In this document: in pieces, positions 1 through 8,486 of the stretch | Position numbering within the stretch: the stretch's first letter is position 1 | How the letters are laid out: every line of letters starts with the position of its first letter | Assembly: GCA_963769665.1 (NCBI GenBank) | Contig: CAVYMQ010000003.1 | Location: forward strand, 868,001 to 932,000 | Direction: 5' to 3' | From: JACCTU01 sp963769665 | GTDB lineage: Bacteria > Actinomycetota > Thermoleophilia > Gaiellales > Gaiellaceae | Length of the DNA: 64,000 bases | Notes under the pieces: generated by a model | What the model was told of the DNA's origin: nothing | Database searches by the model: none | Seen by the model: only the letters and a program-made list of their open reading frames with translations | Position numbers and translations under genes: made by a program

Positions 1-525
1 CTGCGCAGCCACCTCCATCGCGCGGAAGAGCGTCTCGTCGCTGACCATGAGCGCGCCCTTGTACGCCATGAAGAGCTTGTACGAGGTGACGCCTTGCTCG
101 GGCAGCGACGCGAGCTCCTCGAGCGAGCCGCCCTCGTCCAGGTCGGTGATCGCCATGTGGTAGCCCATGTCGATCACCTGCTTGCCTTCGGCCTTCGACT
201 TCCAGTCGTCGAGCGCGGCGCCGAACGTCGAGCCCTGCGGCTGGATCACGAAGTCGACGTGGCACGTGGTGCCGCCGAACGCGGCCGCGGTCTGCCCGGA
301 CTCGACGTCGTCGATCGTCACGGTGCCGCCGAACGGCATGTCGAGGTGCGTGTGCGGATCGATGCATCCCGGCAGCACGTACTTGTTTCGCGCGTCGATC
401 ACGCGGTCTGCCTCGACGTCGAGTGACTCGCCGATCAGGGAGATCCGCTCGTCCTCGACGTAGACGTCGCCGACGTAGTCGTCTGCCGCGGTGATGACGC
501 GGCCGCCCTTGATCAAGATTGACAT
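1..525 (-). CDS. hydA: Dihydropyrimidinase / D-hydantoinase, 3' part missing
   Basis: Cyclic-amidase of the amidohydrolase superfamily that opens dihydropyrimidine or hydantoin rings to N-carbamoyl amino acids in the cytoplasm. The first 175 residues are present and the gene runs off the left edge. Visible are the metal-binding HxH in DPHTHLDMPFGG (residues 56-67) and the family lysine that becomes carboxylated in SYKLFMAYKG (Lys150, the number known from well-studied hydantoinases). The ATG start has AGAAGGGAG upstream. It is the last gene seen of a minus-strand operon with an ABC importer. The divergent M20 amidohydrolase at 4175 would take the next catabolic step. Whether the substrate is a dihydropyrimidine or another hydantoin cannot be told. 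Confidence 0.93.
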   Translation of the reverse strand, partial: MSILIKGGRVITAADDYVGDVYVEDERISLIGESLDVEADRVIDARNKYVLPGCIDPHTHLDMPFGGTVTIDDVESGQTAAAFGGTTCHVDFVIQPQGSTFGAALDDWKSKAEGKQVIDMGYHMAITDLDEGGSLEELASLPEQGVTSYKLFMAYKGALMVSDETLFRAMEVAAQ

Positions 526-555
526 GCGGATCTCCCTTCTCGGCTCGGTGTGTTC

Positions 556-1686
556 CTACTTGCCGCCCTCGGTCACTTCGACCGTTTCCTTCTCCCAGTC
601 GGCGCCGTTGCCGTCCTCGTCCAGCTCGTCGTACGCAGCCTGGGCGAGGTCGGTGCGGTACGCGTCGGAGGATGCGTCCTTGGCGATCACGCCGAACTGC
701 TTCGAGATGTCGGCGGTCCGCTGGAACGCGGCCTCGTCCATCAGCCCGATCCCGGTCTCGTTCGGCCAGATCAGCGCGTTGATCTCGTTCAGCTGCCAGC
801 GCTGGTGACCTTCACCGAGGGTTGGGCCGTTGTCGAGCACGATCTGCAGGCACTCCTCGGCGTTGTCGCGGCAGAAGATCCAACCCCGGAAGCTCGCCTT
901 CAGGAAGCGCTTGGCGATGTCCTGGTTCGCCTCCTCGGCGATCCAGTCGCCGCGGACGAACACGCCGTCCTCGAGCATCGCGGTGCCGGCGTCCTCCATC
1001 GTGATCACGTTGAGGTCGTCGAGGGTGTAGAGCTCGCCCGTGTCCGGGTTCTTCTGCTCGAGCACCTGCGCGAGCTCGTTGTAGGTCATCGCCGCGGCCG
1101 CGTCGACCTGCTTCGACACGAAGAGGCTCATGTCGAACGGCTGGTTGACGATCGTGACCTCGTCCTTGTTCTTCGGGTCGATCCCGTTCTTCGTCAGCGC
1201 CGCGAAGAGCTCGAACTCGTTACCGCAGCACCAGACGCCGACCTTCTTGCCCTTCATGTCGGCGACGCTCTCGATCCCGCTGTCCTTCCACGTCACCTCG
1301 GTCATGCCCGAGCGGGCGAAGACCTGCGCGATGTTGACGATGTCGCCGCCCTTGTCGCGGGTGGCGAGGAGGGACGGGAGCCAGTCGATCCCGAACTCGG
1401 CGCCGCCGCTCGCGACCACCTGCTCGGGCGTGATGTCCGGCCCGCCGGGCTTGATCGTGACGTCGAGGCCCTCCTCGTCGTAGTACCCCTTCGCGAGCGC
1501 CGCGTAGTAGCCCGCGAACTGCGCCTGCGGTACCCACTTGCTCTGGAGCGTGACCTTGTCCTTCTGCCCCTCGGCGGACGTGTCCGCCGCTTCCCCGCCG
1601 TCGTCGTCGCCGCCGCATGCGGCGAGCGCGAGCATCGCCGCGGCGAGCAGCGTTGCGAGGAAGAACCACGTCGTACGACCTTTCAT
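556..1686 (-). CDS. ABC importer substrate-binding lipoprotein, NMT1/THI5-like
   Basis: Extracytoplasmic solute-binding protein of 376 residues. Residues 1-22 form a lipoprotein signal ending in LALAAC, so it should be lipid-anchored outside the membrane. The mature part begins with a run of Asp/Gly and then the NMT1/THI5-like fold (AQFAGYYAALAKGYY, then EFGIDWLPSLLATR). This family binds pyrimidine-like thiamine precursors, riboflavin, taurine and similar ligands. ATG 1684-1686 was chosen because GAAAGGAGAGG precedes it and the signal peptide starts there; longer in-frame extensions have no signal. It sits 30 bases upstream of the hydantoinase gene and 20 after the permease. The context makes a pyrimidine, hydantoin or carbamoyl compound the likely ligand (inference). 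Confidence 0.9.
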   Translation of the reverse strand: MKGRTTWFFLATLLAAAMLALAACGGDDDGGEAADTSAEGQKDKVTLQSKWVPQAQFAGYYAALAKGYYDEEGLDVTIKPGGPDITPEQVVASGGAEFGIDWLPSLLATRDKGGDIVNIAQVFARSGMTEVTWKDSGIESVADMKGKKVGVWCCGNEFELFAALTKNGIDPKNKDEVTIVNQPFDMSLFVSKQVDAAAAMTYNELAQVLEQKNPDTGELYTLDDLNVITMEDAGTAMLEDGVFVRGDWIAEEANQDIAKRFLKASFRGWIFCRDNAEECLQIVLDNGPTLGEGHQRWQLNEINALIWPNETGIGLMDEAAFQRTADISKQFGVIAKDASSDAYRTDLAQAAYDELDEDGNGADWEKETVEVTEGGK

Positions 1687-1706
1687 CCCTCTCCTTTCGT
1701 TGACTG

Positions 1707-2528
1707 TCACTCCGCCGCTCGGGCGGACGGATGCCATCCCATGGTCAAGCGTTCGAGCAGCACGATCGCCAGATAGAAGGTGAGGCCGAGGATGCTCGCG
1801 ACGAGGATCGCCGCCCACGCCGTCTCGAACGCGAAGAGCGCCGCGGAGTTGCGGATCTGGACGCCTAGCGCCTCCTGAGTCCCACCGAAGTACTCCCCGA
1901 CCACGGCACCGATCATCGCGAGGACGCTCGCGACTTTCAATGCCGAGAAGAGATACGGGAGCGAGTTCGGGATCCGGACGCGGCGGAAGATCTCGACCTC
2001 GCCCGCCGCGTACGAGCGCATCAACTCAATAGATGACGGGTGGACCGAGGTCAGCCCTCTGAGCATGTTCGTCAGCACCGGGAAGAAGCAGAGCACCGCG
2101 GCGATCGCCATCTTCGAGAGTGGGTTCAGCACGCCGAACCACTGGTTCGTGATCGGGGCGAAGGCGATGATCGGCACAGCATTGGCGGCGATCGCGTAGG
2201 GCATGATCGCGGCGGAGAGCCCGCGCCAGCGCGCGAGCATGAGCGCCACGGCGATCCCCGCGGAGCAGCCGATCAGGAAGCCGCCGAGCGCCTCCTTGAA
2301 CGTGTACCAGCCCGCGCTCCAGAGCGCATGGCGCTCGTCCCAGAAGGTTCGCGCGATGTCGCTCGGCGGTGGGAGCAGGAAGCGCTGGACGTCCAGCGCC
2401 GCGACGAGACCCTCCCAGAGGCCGATCCCGAGCACGAGGACGACGACGGCCGGCAGCCACGAGCGAGCGCCGCGCATCGTGCGTCCGAGCAGACGCTCGC
2501 CTGCGACGGGTGTCGCCATGACGCTCAT
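1707..2528 (-). CDS. ABC importer permease (first of two), SsuC/ThiX-like
   Basis: Integral membrane subunit of 273 residues of the nitrate/sulfonate/taurine/HMP importer family. Helices are visible from about residue 20 (LPAVVVLVLGIGLWEG) onward. The cytoplasmic EAA-type loop is ELMRSYAAGEVEIFRRVRIP followed by NSLPYLFSALKVASVLAMIGAVVGE. Its ATG overlaps the ATPase stop as ATGA (2525-2528), so translation is coupled. The same operon carries a second permease (3328-4155), so the importer is probably a heterodimer of two related permeases with one ATPase. Confidence 0.9.
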   Translation of the reverse strand: MSVMATPVAGERLLGRTMRGARSWLPAVVVLVLGIGLWEGLVAALDVQRFLLPPPSDIARTFWDERHALWSAGWYTFKEALGGFLIGCSAGIAVALMLARWRGLSAAIMPYAIAANAVPIIAFAPITNQWFGVLNPLSKMAIAAVLCFFPVLTNMLRGLTSVHPSSIELMRSYAAGEVEIFRRVRIPNSLPYLFSALKVASVLAMIGAVVGEYFGGTQEALGVQIRNSAALFAFETAWAAILVASILGLTFYLAIVLLERLTMGWHPSARAAE

Positions 2529-3331
2529 TCGGCGGCCTCCGCGGCACGCAGCGACGGCTCGCGTGCCGAACCGCCGTGCAGCGCCTCTCGCAGCTGGGTC
2601 ACGAGCTCGAAGAACCGCGGCTCCTCGCGCGTCTCGTACGTGCGTGGCTGCGGCAGGTCGATCGGGATGATCTCGGTGATCCGTCCGGGCCGCGGGGACA
2701 TCACCACGACCCGCGTGGACAGGAAGACCGCCTCGGCGATCGAGTGCGTGACGAACAGGACGGTGCAGCCCGTCTCCGCCCAGATCCGCAGCAGCTCGCC
2801 GTTCAGCCGCTCGCGCGTCATCTCGTCGAGCGCGCCGAAGGGCTCGTCCATCAGGAGCAGCGCAGGCGAGAACGAGAGCGCGCGCGCGATCGCGACGCGC
2901 TGCTGCATCCCACCGGACAGCTCCCACGGGTGGCGCTTCTCGAAGCCGGTCAGCTCGACGAGCTCGACCATCTCCTTCACGCGCGCCTCGCGCTTCGAGC
3001 GATCCCACCCGGCCATCTCGAGCGGCAGCGCGATGTTGCGGGCGACAGTGCGCCAGTCGTAGAGCACCGCTTCCTGGAAGACGATGCCGTAGTCGCCGTC
3101 GCTGCGAGCCCGGCTTGCGGTCTTGCCGTTCACGACGACCTCTCCGGAGCTCGGCTGGATGAGATCGCCGACGATCCGCAGCAGCGTCGACTTGCCGCAG
3201 CCCGACGGGCCGATCAGCGAGATGAACTCGCCGGGCTGCACGTCGAGGTCGATCTGCTGCAGGGCGGTCACCTCTCCCTTGGCAAATGTCTTGTCGACCT
3301 TGCGCAGCGAGACGGCGACGGCGGCGCTCAC
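2525..3331 (-). CDS. ABC importer ATPase, SsuB/ThiZ-like
   Basis: Cytoplasmic nucleotide-binding subunit, 268 residues. Walker A GPSGCGKST, signature LSGGMQQR, Walker B LLLMDEPFGALDE and the switch histidine in VLFVTHS are all intact. The start is GTG 3329-3331, overlapping the stop of the upstream permease as GTGA. The 3' end overlaps the next permease as ATGA. No C-terminal regulatory domain is present, as usual for this importer family. Confidence 0.94.
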   Translation of the reverse strand: MSAAVAVSLRKVDKTFAKGEVTALQQIDLDVQPGEFISLIGPSGCGKSTLLRIVGDLIQPSSGEVVVNGKTASRARSDGDYGIVFQEAVLYDWRTVARNIALPLEMAGWDRSKREARVKEMVELVELTGFEKRHPWELSGGMQQRVAIARALSFSPALLLMDEPFGALDEMTRERLNGELLRIWAETGCTVLFVTHSIAEAVFLSTRVVVMSPRPGRITEIIPIDLPQPRTYETREEPRFFELVTQLREALHGGSAREPSLRAAEAAE

Positions 3332-4155
3332 GCCACGTGCTCCGGTGCGCGACGGACGACGAAGTGCTCGACGATCGCGACGATCGCGAAGAACGTGATG
3401 CCGAGCAGCGCGGCGATCAAGTTCGTCGCCCAGAGACTGGGCGGCGAGCTGAGGTAGTACTGGTTGAAGTTGAGGATCGCCCCGCCGAGGCCGTCCTGGA
3501 TCGACGACGGAAGCTCGCCGACGATCGCGCCGACGACGCTCGCGGTCGCGGAGATCTTGAACGCGACGAAGAGGTACGGCAGCGACGCAGGCACCTTGAG
3601 CTTCCAGAGCACGGACCACTTGCTCGCCGCGTAGGAGCGCATCAGCTCGAGCGCGCGGGGGTCTGCGGAGTCGAGCCCGCGCAGCGTGTTGATCGTCACG
3701 GGGAAGAACGTCAGGAACGCGGCGATGATCGCGACCGAGAACCAGGCGGGCGTGCCGCGCGAGCCGGTCCAGATGACGATCATCGGAGCGATCGCGAGGA
3801 TCGGGATCGTCTGCGAGGCGACGATGTACGGAAGCACGCCGCGCTGGAGCACGCGCGAGTGGTGGAGCACGACGCCGATCGTGAACCCGATCGCCGCGCC
3901 GAGGAGGAACCCGACCGCGGCCTCCTTCGCGGTGAAGAGCGCCGCGTCCCAGAGCACCTCGATCAGGAGCGGCCCGTTCGTCCGTGAAGGCTCGAAGAGC
4001 TGGCCGACGATCTCGTGCAGGTGCGGCATCGTCAGATCGGTCACGGTGAACGTGCCGAGTCGAAGCTCGGTCGTCTCGCCGAGCCACTTGAAGCCCTCCC
4101 AGAGACCCCAGAGCAAAGCGAGCACCGCGAGCAGCTTTCCAGCCTGGCGGAGCAC
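3328..4155 (-). CDS. ABC importer permease (second), SsuC/ThiX-like
   Basis: Second integral membrane subunit, 275 residues, related to the product of 1707-2528. An N-terminal helix (LAVLALLWGLWEGFKWLG) is followed by a long extracytoplasmic stretch and then the permease core with ELMRSYAASKWSVLWKLKVP. GTG 4153-4155 is chosen because GGGAGGA lies seven bases upstream and no other in-frame start is near. It is the first gene of the operon. Its start is only 19 bases from the divergent amidohydrolase start, so the two promoters must overlap. Confidence 0.88.
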   Translation of the reverse strand: MLRQAGKLLAVLALLWGLWEGFKWLGETTELRLGTFTVTDLTMPHLHEIVGQLFEPSRTNGPLLIEVLWDAALFTAKEAAVGFLLGAAIGFTIGVVLHHSRVLQRGVLPYIVASQTIPILAIAPMIVIWTGSRGTPAWFSVAIIAAFLTFFPVTINTLRGLDSADPRALELMRSYAASKWSVLWKLKVPASLPYLFVAFKISATASVVGAIVGELPSSIQDGLGGAILNFNQYYLSSPPSLWATNLIAALLGITFFAIVAIVEHFVVRRAPEHVA

Positions 4156-4160
4156 GTGTT

Positions 4161-4166
4161 TATCCT
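4161..4166 (+). promoter_or_regulatory. -10 box for the M20 amidohydrolase (leaderless)
   Basis: TATCCT is followed by eight bases and the TTG at 4175. No ribosome-binding site is visible, so the mRNA probably begins at or near the start codon. The same TATCCT arrangement precedes the SixA gene at 51043. The box overlaps the ribosome-binding region of the divergent permease gene. Confidence 0.5.
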
Positions 4167-4174
4167 CCCAGTCC

Positions 4175-5410
4175 TTGCCGTTGACGCCAAGCAGAACCGT
4201 CGAGGAGCTCCGAGAGCTCCGCGAGCTGACCGGGAACGAGGACGGCGCCCAGCGGGTCGCGTGGACGGACACCTGGGCGCAGGCGAAGGAATGGCTGAGC
4301 GCGAAGCTTGCCGCAACCGGCGTCGAGGAGGAGACCGACGAGGCGGGGAACCAGTGGTTCACGCTGCGCGGCGCCTCCGACCGGACGCTCCTGATCGGTG
4401 GCCACATCGACTCGGTTCCGAACGGTGGCTGGCTCGACGGTTGCCTGAACGTGATCGCGGGCGTCGAGGTCCTACGACGTCTCGCCGAGGACGGCGAGCC
4501 GGCGCTGACCGTCCGCCTGGTCAACTGGGCGGACGAGGAGGGCGCGCGCTTCGGGCGGTCGCTCTTCGGCTCGAGCGCCGCGGCCGGCTCGATGAGCGAC
4601 CAGGAGGAGCTGCGGCAGCGCAAGGATGCCGACGGCGTCACCCTTCCCGATGCCATCGCGGCCCACGGCGTCGACCTCGATCGCGCACTCGACGCGCAGA
4701 AGCAGCTCGCGAACGCTGTCGCTTATCTCGAGCTGCACATCGAGCAGGGTCCCGTTCTCGAGTCGATGGATTTGCCGCTCGGCGTCGTCCTCGGCACGTT
4801 CGGGGTCGAGCGGCACCAGATCACGTGGCGCGGCCAGGCGGCGCACGCCGGTTCAACGCCGATGGACAAGCGCCGCGACGCGCTCGCCGGCGCGGCGAAG
4901 CTCGCGCTCGAGATCCGCCCGATCGCCGCGCAGGTGGGTGGAGGCGCGGTCTGCACTTCGGGCGGCGTCGTGACGAAGCCCGGGATCGTCACCTCCGTCG
5001 TCGAGACGGCCGAGCAGCTGCTCGACCAGCGGCACCTCGACGCGGACTCGCTCGCGGAGCTGCTGCGGCTCGCGAAGGAAGCGTCCGAGCGCTTCGCGCA
5101 GGAAGAGGACCTGGAGGTCGAGTGGGAGCGGATCTGGAGCATCGAGCCGATCCTGTTCGACGCGGAGCTGATCGAGCTCGCCGACGAGTCGATCCGCGAA
5201 ATCGCCGGGACGTCCCACCGCCTGCCGAGCGGGCCGCTCCACGACGCCGCGGAGGTGGCGCGCGCTGGTATCCCTACGGTGATGCTCTTCGTGCAGAGCC
5301 TGCGCGGCCTTTCGCACACGAAGCTCGAGGACACGAAGCCGGGGCACCTGGAGCTCGCGGTCGAAGCGCTCGACCGCCTGACCCAGAAGGCGCTCGACCG
5401 AGCACGGTGA
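4175..5410 (+). CDS. M20-family N-carbamoyl-amino-acid / beta-ureidopropionase-type amidohydrolase
   Basis: Binuclear metalloamidase of about 411 residues that removes the carbamoyl group as CO2 and ammonia. It belongs to the AllC/HyuC/beta-ureidopropionase branch of peptidase family M20. The metal-binding pattern is present: GGHIDSVPNGGWLDG, WADEEGARFG, YLELHIEQGPVLE, the dimerisation segment GQAAHAGSTPMDKRRD, and the late histidine in LRGLSHTKLEDTKPGH. The start is uncertain: TTG 4175 is preferred for its -10 spacing, and TTG 4181 is equally in frame. It lies back to back with the importer/hydantoinase operon and supplies the step after ring opening. Confidence 0.88.
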   Translation: MPLTPSRTVEELRELRELTGNEDGAQRVAWTDTWAQAKEWLSAKLAATGVEEETDEAGNQWFTLRGASDRTLLIGGHIDSVPNGGWLDGCLNVIAGVEVLRRLAEDGEPALTVRLVNWADEEGARFGRSLFGSSAAAGSMSDQEELRQRKDADGVTLPDAIAAHGVDLDRALDAQKQLANAVAYLELHIEQGPVLESMDLPLGVVLGTFGVERHQITWRGQAAHAGSTPMDKRRDALAGAAKLALEIRPIAAQVGGGAVCTSGGVVTKPGIVTSVVETAEQLLDQRHLDADSLAELLRLAKEASERFAQEEDLEVEWERIWSIEPILFDAELIELADESIREIAGTSHRLPSGPLHDAAEVARAGIPTVMLFVQSLRGLSHTKLEDTKPGHLELAVEALDRLTQKALDRAR

Positions 5411-5610
5411 AACGAGCGTCATCGTCCCTGCCTCCGGGCCTGGGACACGCTCCCGGCTGCGCTCGAAGCGCTCAGGCCTCAGGTCGACCCGTTTTGTCCG
5501 GTTCGGGGGCCGCATCCAGGGTAACCGTGGCGCGGTCAAGGACGCGCTGCGGGTCTTGCCGCTGATCGTGATCGGGGCGATCGCGTGGTCCGTCGGTCTC
5601 GTCCGGGTCG
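5411..5610. other. Intergenic stretch with a possible gene remnant
   Basis: This gap lies between the convergent amidohydrolase and DMT carrier genes. One plus-strand frame (about 5478-5624) would encode a basic segment followed by a plausible membrane helix (LPLIVIGAIAWSVGLV) and a stop, but has no usable start codon. It could be the tail of a lost membrane-protein gene or chance in GC-rich DNA. No convincing terminator hairpin was found. Confidence 0.3.
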
Positions 5611-6057
5611 CTAGAAGAACCTGACGAGCGCCACGCCGACGGCGACGAGCGCGATCCCGAGCAGGCGGCCGGGCGTGATCGGGTTCTCCTCGAAGCCGAC
5701 CCAGCCGAAGTGGTCGACGAGGAGCGACGCGAACGCCTGGCCGGCGAGGATCACCGCGACGAGCGTCGCCGCGCCGAGCTTCGGCGCGGCAACGACACTG
5801 CCGAGCACGTAGAACGCGCCGAGCAGGCCGCCGACCCAGACCCACCACGGGGCGCCGGCGAGCGAGCCGGTCGAGGGCCAGTCCCGGTAGGCGGCCAACA
5901 TCACGACGAACAGGGCGGCGGTCCCGACCGCGAACGAGACGAGCGTCGCCCGGAGCGGGCTGTCCACCCAACTCGCCAGCTGGGCGTTGATGCCGAACTG
6001 GATCGGCAGCATCGCTCCGGCCACGAAGCCGAAGGCGAGGTAGGGCCAGATCGCCAC
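5611..6057 (-). CDS. DMT-superfamily membrane carrier, YdcZ/DUF606 type
   Basis: Small integral membrane protein of 148 residues with about five helices, matching the usual length of the DUF606 (YdcZ) carriers in the drug/metabolite transporter superfamily. Typical features are LPIQFGINAQLASWVDSPLRA near the N-terminus, GAPWWVWVGGLLGAFYVLG mid-protein and GRLLGIALVAVGVALVRFF at the end. GTG 6055-6057 is the only sensible start; no clear ribosome-binding site is seen. Its substrate is unknown. It sits between two genes of the putative hydantoin/pyrimidine locus but is transcribed against both. Confidence 0.85.
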   Translation of the reverse strand: MAIWPYLAFGFVAGAMLPIQFGINAQLASWVDSPLRATLVSFAVGTAALFVVMLAAYRDWPSTGSLAGAPWWVWVGGLLGAFYVLGSVVAAPKLGAATLVAVILAGQAFASLLVDHFGWVGFEENPITPGRLLGIALVAVGVALVRFF

Positions 6058-6108
6058 GTGGCAGGATTCGGTAGACGATCGCGGTTTCCCTGCCAGCCCG
6101 GAGGTCAC

Positions 6109-7125
6109 ATGCTCACGTTCGGCGTAACCGTCCTGCCTGACCCGCCCTACACGCGCCTGATCGACCTGAACGTGCTTGCGGAGCAGCACGGGTTCGAGTA
6201 CGGCTGGACCTACGACTCGCACATCCTCTGGCAGGAGTCGTACGCGACGCTTCCACTCGTCGCGGACCGCACCGACAAGATCAAGCTCGGCCACTTCGTG
6301 ACGAACCCGGGGATCCGTGACCCGACGATCACGGCGAGCTGGTACGCGACGATGCACGACCTCTCGAACGGCCGCATGGTGATGGGGATCGGCCGCGGTG
6401 ACTCGTCGCGACGCGTCGTCGGGCTCAAGCCGGTCAAGGTCGCGGAGTTCGAAGCCGCGACGGCGATGATCAAGGACCTGATGAACGGCCGGCCGGTCGT
6501 GTGGAACGAGAAGGAGCTCAAGCTCGAATGGGTGCGGCCGGAGCTTCCCGACATCGAGGTCTGGGTCGCCGGCTATGGGCCGAAGGCGCTCGCCGTCGCG
6601 GGCCGGGTCGGCGACGGCGTGATCATCCAGCTCGCGGACCCGCAGATCATCCAGTGGATCATGGACACCGCGCGCACGGCAGCGGTCGAGGCGGGTCGTG
6701 ACCCGAGCGCGCTCAAGTGCATCGTCGGCGCGCCGAGCATGATCGGCGACGACATTGCGGACCAGCGCGAGCAGGTGCGGTGGTTCCCGGCCATGGTCTC
6801 GAACCACGTCATGGACCTAATCGAACGCTACGGGTTCGACTCGGAGATTCCTGACGCGTTGACCGAGTTCGTCAAGACCCGCAAGGGCTACGACTACAAG
6901 GACCACAGCCGCGTCGGCGCCGCGCACGGCGAGTTCGTCACCGACGAGATCTGTGACCGCTTCTGCGTGCTCGGCAACACCGAGCAGGTCTTGGAGAAGC
7001 TGCGCGAGCTCGAGTCGGTCGGCGTCGACCAGTTCAACATCTACCTGATGACCGGCCAGCAGGAAGCGACGCTCGAGGCCTACGGGCGCGACATCATCCC
7101 CAAGTTCGCGGGCGTTACGGCTTAG
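6109..7125 (+). CDS. Luciferase-like (LLM class) F420-dependent oxidoreductase
   Basis: Flavin- or F420-dependent TIM-barrel oxidoreductase of 338 residues. Family features include FGVTVLPDPPYTRLIDLN at the start, NGRMVMGIGRGDSSRR (residues about 90-105), EVWVAGYGPKALAVAGRVGDG and the C-terminal region starting at VGVDQFNIYLM. The ATG has GGAGG six bases upstream. Proximity to hydantoinase and carbamoyl-amidase genes suggests a role in reductive or oxidative ring chemistry (inference). The substrate cannot be deduced. The stop overlaps the convergent msrB stop by four bases. Confidence 0.85.
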   Translation: MLTFGVTVLPDPPYTRLIDLNVLAEQHGFEYGWTYDSHILWQESYATLPLVADRTDKIKLGHFVTNPGIRDPTITASWYATMHDLSNGRMVMGIGRGDSSRRVVGLKPVKVAEFEAATAMIKDLMNGRPVVWNEKELKLEWVRPELPDIEVWVAGYGPKALAVAGRVGDGVIIQLADPQIIQWIMDTARTAAVEAGRDPSALKCIVGAPSMIGDDIADQREQVRWFPAMVSNHVMDLIERYGFDSEIPDALTEFVKTRKGYDYKDHSRVGAAHGEFVTDEICDRFCVLGNTEQVLEKLRELESVGVDQFNIYLMTGQQEATLEAYGRDIIPKFAGVTA

Positions 7126-7514
7126 CTCTCCTCGAGCTCGAGCGCGGCCGAGTTGATGCAGTACCGCTGACCCGTCGGCTGCGGGCCGTCGGGGAACACG
7201 TGCCCGAGGTGGCCGCCGCAGGCGGCGCACAGCACCTCGGTGCGGACCATCCCGTGGCTCACGTCGCGCTCCTCCTCGATCGCGTCCTCGCTCGCGGGTG
7301 CGAAGAACGCGGGCCAACCGCAGCCGGAGTCGTACTTCGTGTCCGAGCTGAACAGCTCGGTGCCGCAGCCGGCGCAGCGGTACGTGCCCGGCTCGAAGAC
7401 GTGGTCGTACTCGCCGGTGAAGGCCGGCTCCGTCGCCTTCTCGCGAAGGATCCGGTACTGCTCGGGCGTCAACTCCGCCCGCCACTGCTCCTCTGTCTTC
7501 TCGATCTTCTCCAT
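7122..7514 (-). CDS. msrB: Peptide-methionine (R)-S-oxide reductase MsrB
   Basis: Cytoplasmic repair enzyme that reduces methionine-R-sulfoxide in proteins. The 130-residue length is normal. Two zinc-binding CxxC pairs (CAGC and CAAC), the substrate-pocket CGWPAFF and the catalytic cysteine in RYCINSAAL near the C-terminus are all present. ATG 7512-7514 is the only start upstream of the conserved EEQWRAELTPEQYRILR segment. It is transcribed away from the ABC exporter at 7563 and is probably a single-gene unit. Confidence 0.96.
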   Translation of the reverse strand: MEKIEKTEEQWRAELTPEQYRILREKATEPAFTGEYDHVFEPGTYRCAGCGTELFSSDTKYDSGCGWPAFFAPASEDAIEEERDVSHGMVRTEVLCAACGGHLGHVFPDGPQPTGQRYCINSAALELEES

Positions 7515-7549
7515 GCAGGAAGTGTGCCGGAAGGCGCAAGCGTTACGGG

Positions 7550-7555
7550 TAGCGT
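7550..7555 (+). promoter_or_regulatory. -10 box for the ABC exporter operon
   Basis: TAGCGT is followed by seven bases (containing GAGGG) and the ATG at 7563, so the transcript would be nearly leaderless. Confidence 0.45.
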
Positions 7556-7562
7556 GAGGGCG

Positions 7563-8486
7563 ATGAGCGGCGCACCTCTGATCGAGGCCAGAGGCCTCAC
7601 CAAGCGCTTCGGCGAGTTCACCGCGGTCGACGGGATCGACTTCGTGGTCGAACGCGGCGAGACCTTCGGCTTCCTCGGCCCGAACGGCGCCGGGAAGACG
7701 TCGACGATGCGGATGATCAGCGCGGTCTCGCCCGTGACGGGCGGGACGCTCAGGGTCCTCGGGCTCGACCCCGCGGTCGACGGCGCGACGATCAAGGCGC
7801 GGATGGGCGTCGTCCCGCAGCAGGACACGCTCGACTTCGAGCTGACCGTCTACGAGAACCTGCTCGTCTACGGCCGCTACTTCGGGATTCCCAAAGACCT
7901 GATCAAGTCGCGCGCCGAGGAGCTGCTCGACTTCGTCCAGCTCCAGGAGCGCCGCGACTCGCGTGTCGAGCCCCTGTCGGGCGGGATGAAGCGGCGGCTG
8001 ACGATCGCGCGCGGGCTGATCAACGAGCCCGAGCTGCTGCTCCTCGACGAGCCGACGACCGGTCTCGACCCGCAGGCGCGCCACGTGCTCTGGGACCGGC
8101 TCTACCGGCTGAAGCAGCAGGGCGTCACCCAGGTGCTGACGACGCACTACATGGACGAGGCCGAGCAGCTGTGCGACCGGCTGGTCGTGATGGACCAGGC
8201 GAAGATCGTCGCGGAGGGCTCCCCGCGTGAGCTGATCGAGCGTCACACCCAGCGCGAGGTCGTCGAGCTCCGGTTCCCTGAGGGCGCAGAGCTGAACGGC
8301 AAGCTGGACGGCCTCGGCGAGCGCGTCGAGGTGCTCGCGAACCGGGTGCTGATCGGGACCGACAACGGCGACGCGACGGTGCACGCGGTGCACGAGCGCG
8401 GCATCGAGGCAGAGAGCGTCCTCGTTCGGCGCAGCACGCTCGAGGACGTGTTCCTGACGTTGACCGGTCGGACGCTCGTCGACTGA
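7563..8486 (+). CDS. ABC-2 exporter ATPase, daunorubicin-resistance (DrrA) type
   Basis: Nucleotide-binding subunit of 307 residues. Walker A is GPNGAGKTS, signature LSGGMKRRL, Walker B LLLLDEPTTGLDPQARH, and the switch region VLTTHYMDEAEQL. A C-terminal extension of about 90 residues is typical of DrrA-like exporter ATPases. It ends as TGATG, overlapping the first permease start at 8486. The exported substrate (drug, lipid or glycoconjugate) cannot be read from sequence. Confidence 0.92.
   Translation: MSGAPLIEARGLTKRFGEFTAVDGIDFVVERGETFGFLGPNGAGKTSTMRMISAVSPVTGGTLRVLGLDPAVDGATIKARMGVVPQQDTLDFELTVYENLLVYGRYFGIPKDLIKSRAEELLDFVQLQERRDSRVEPLSGGMKRRLTIARGLINEPELLLLDEPTTGLDPQARHVLWDRLYRLKQQGVTQVLTTHYMDEAEQLCDRLVVMDQAKIVAEGSPRELIERHTQREVVELRFPEGAELNGKLDGLGERVEVLANRVLIGTDNGDATVHAVHERGIEAESVLVRRSTLEDVFLTLTGRTLVD

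Noticed and set aside
550..1776. Long open frame antisense to the binding-protein gene (and many similar ones, for example 13005-14135 and 41177-41830)
   Set aside because: Composition is Arg/Ala/Val/Asp-rich with no domain logic; in DNA with very GC-rich third positions long shadow frames opposite real genes are expected.
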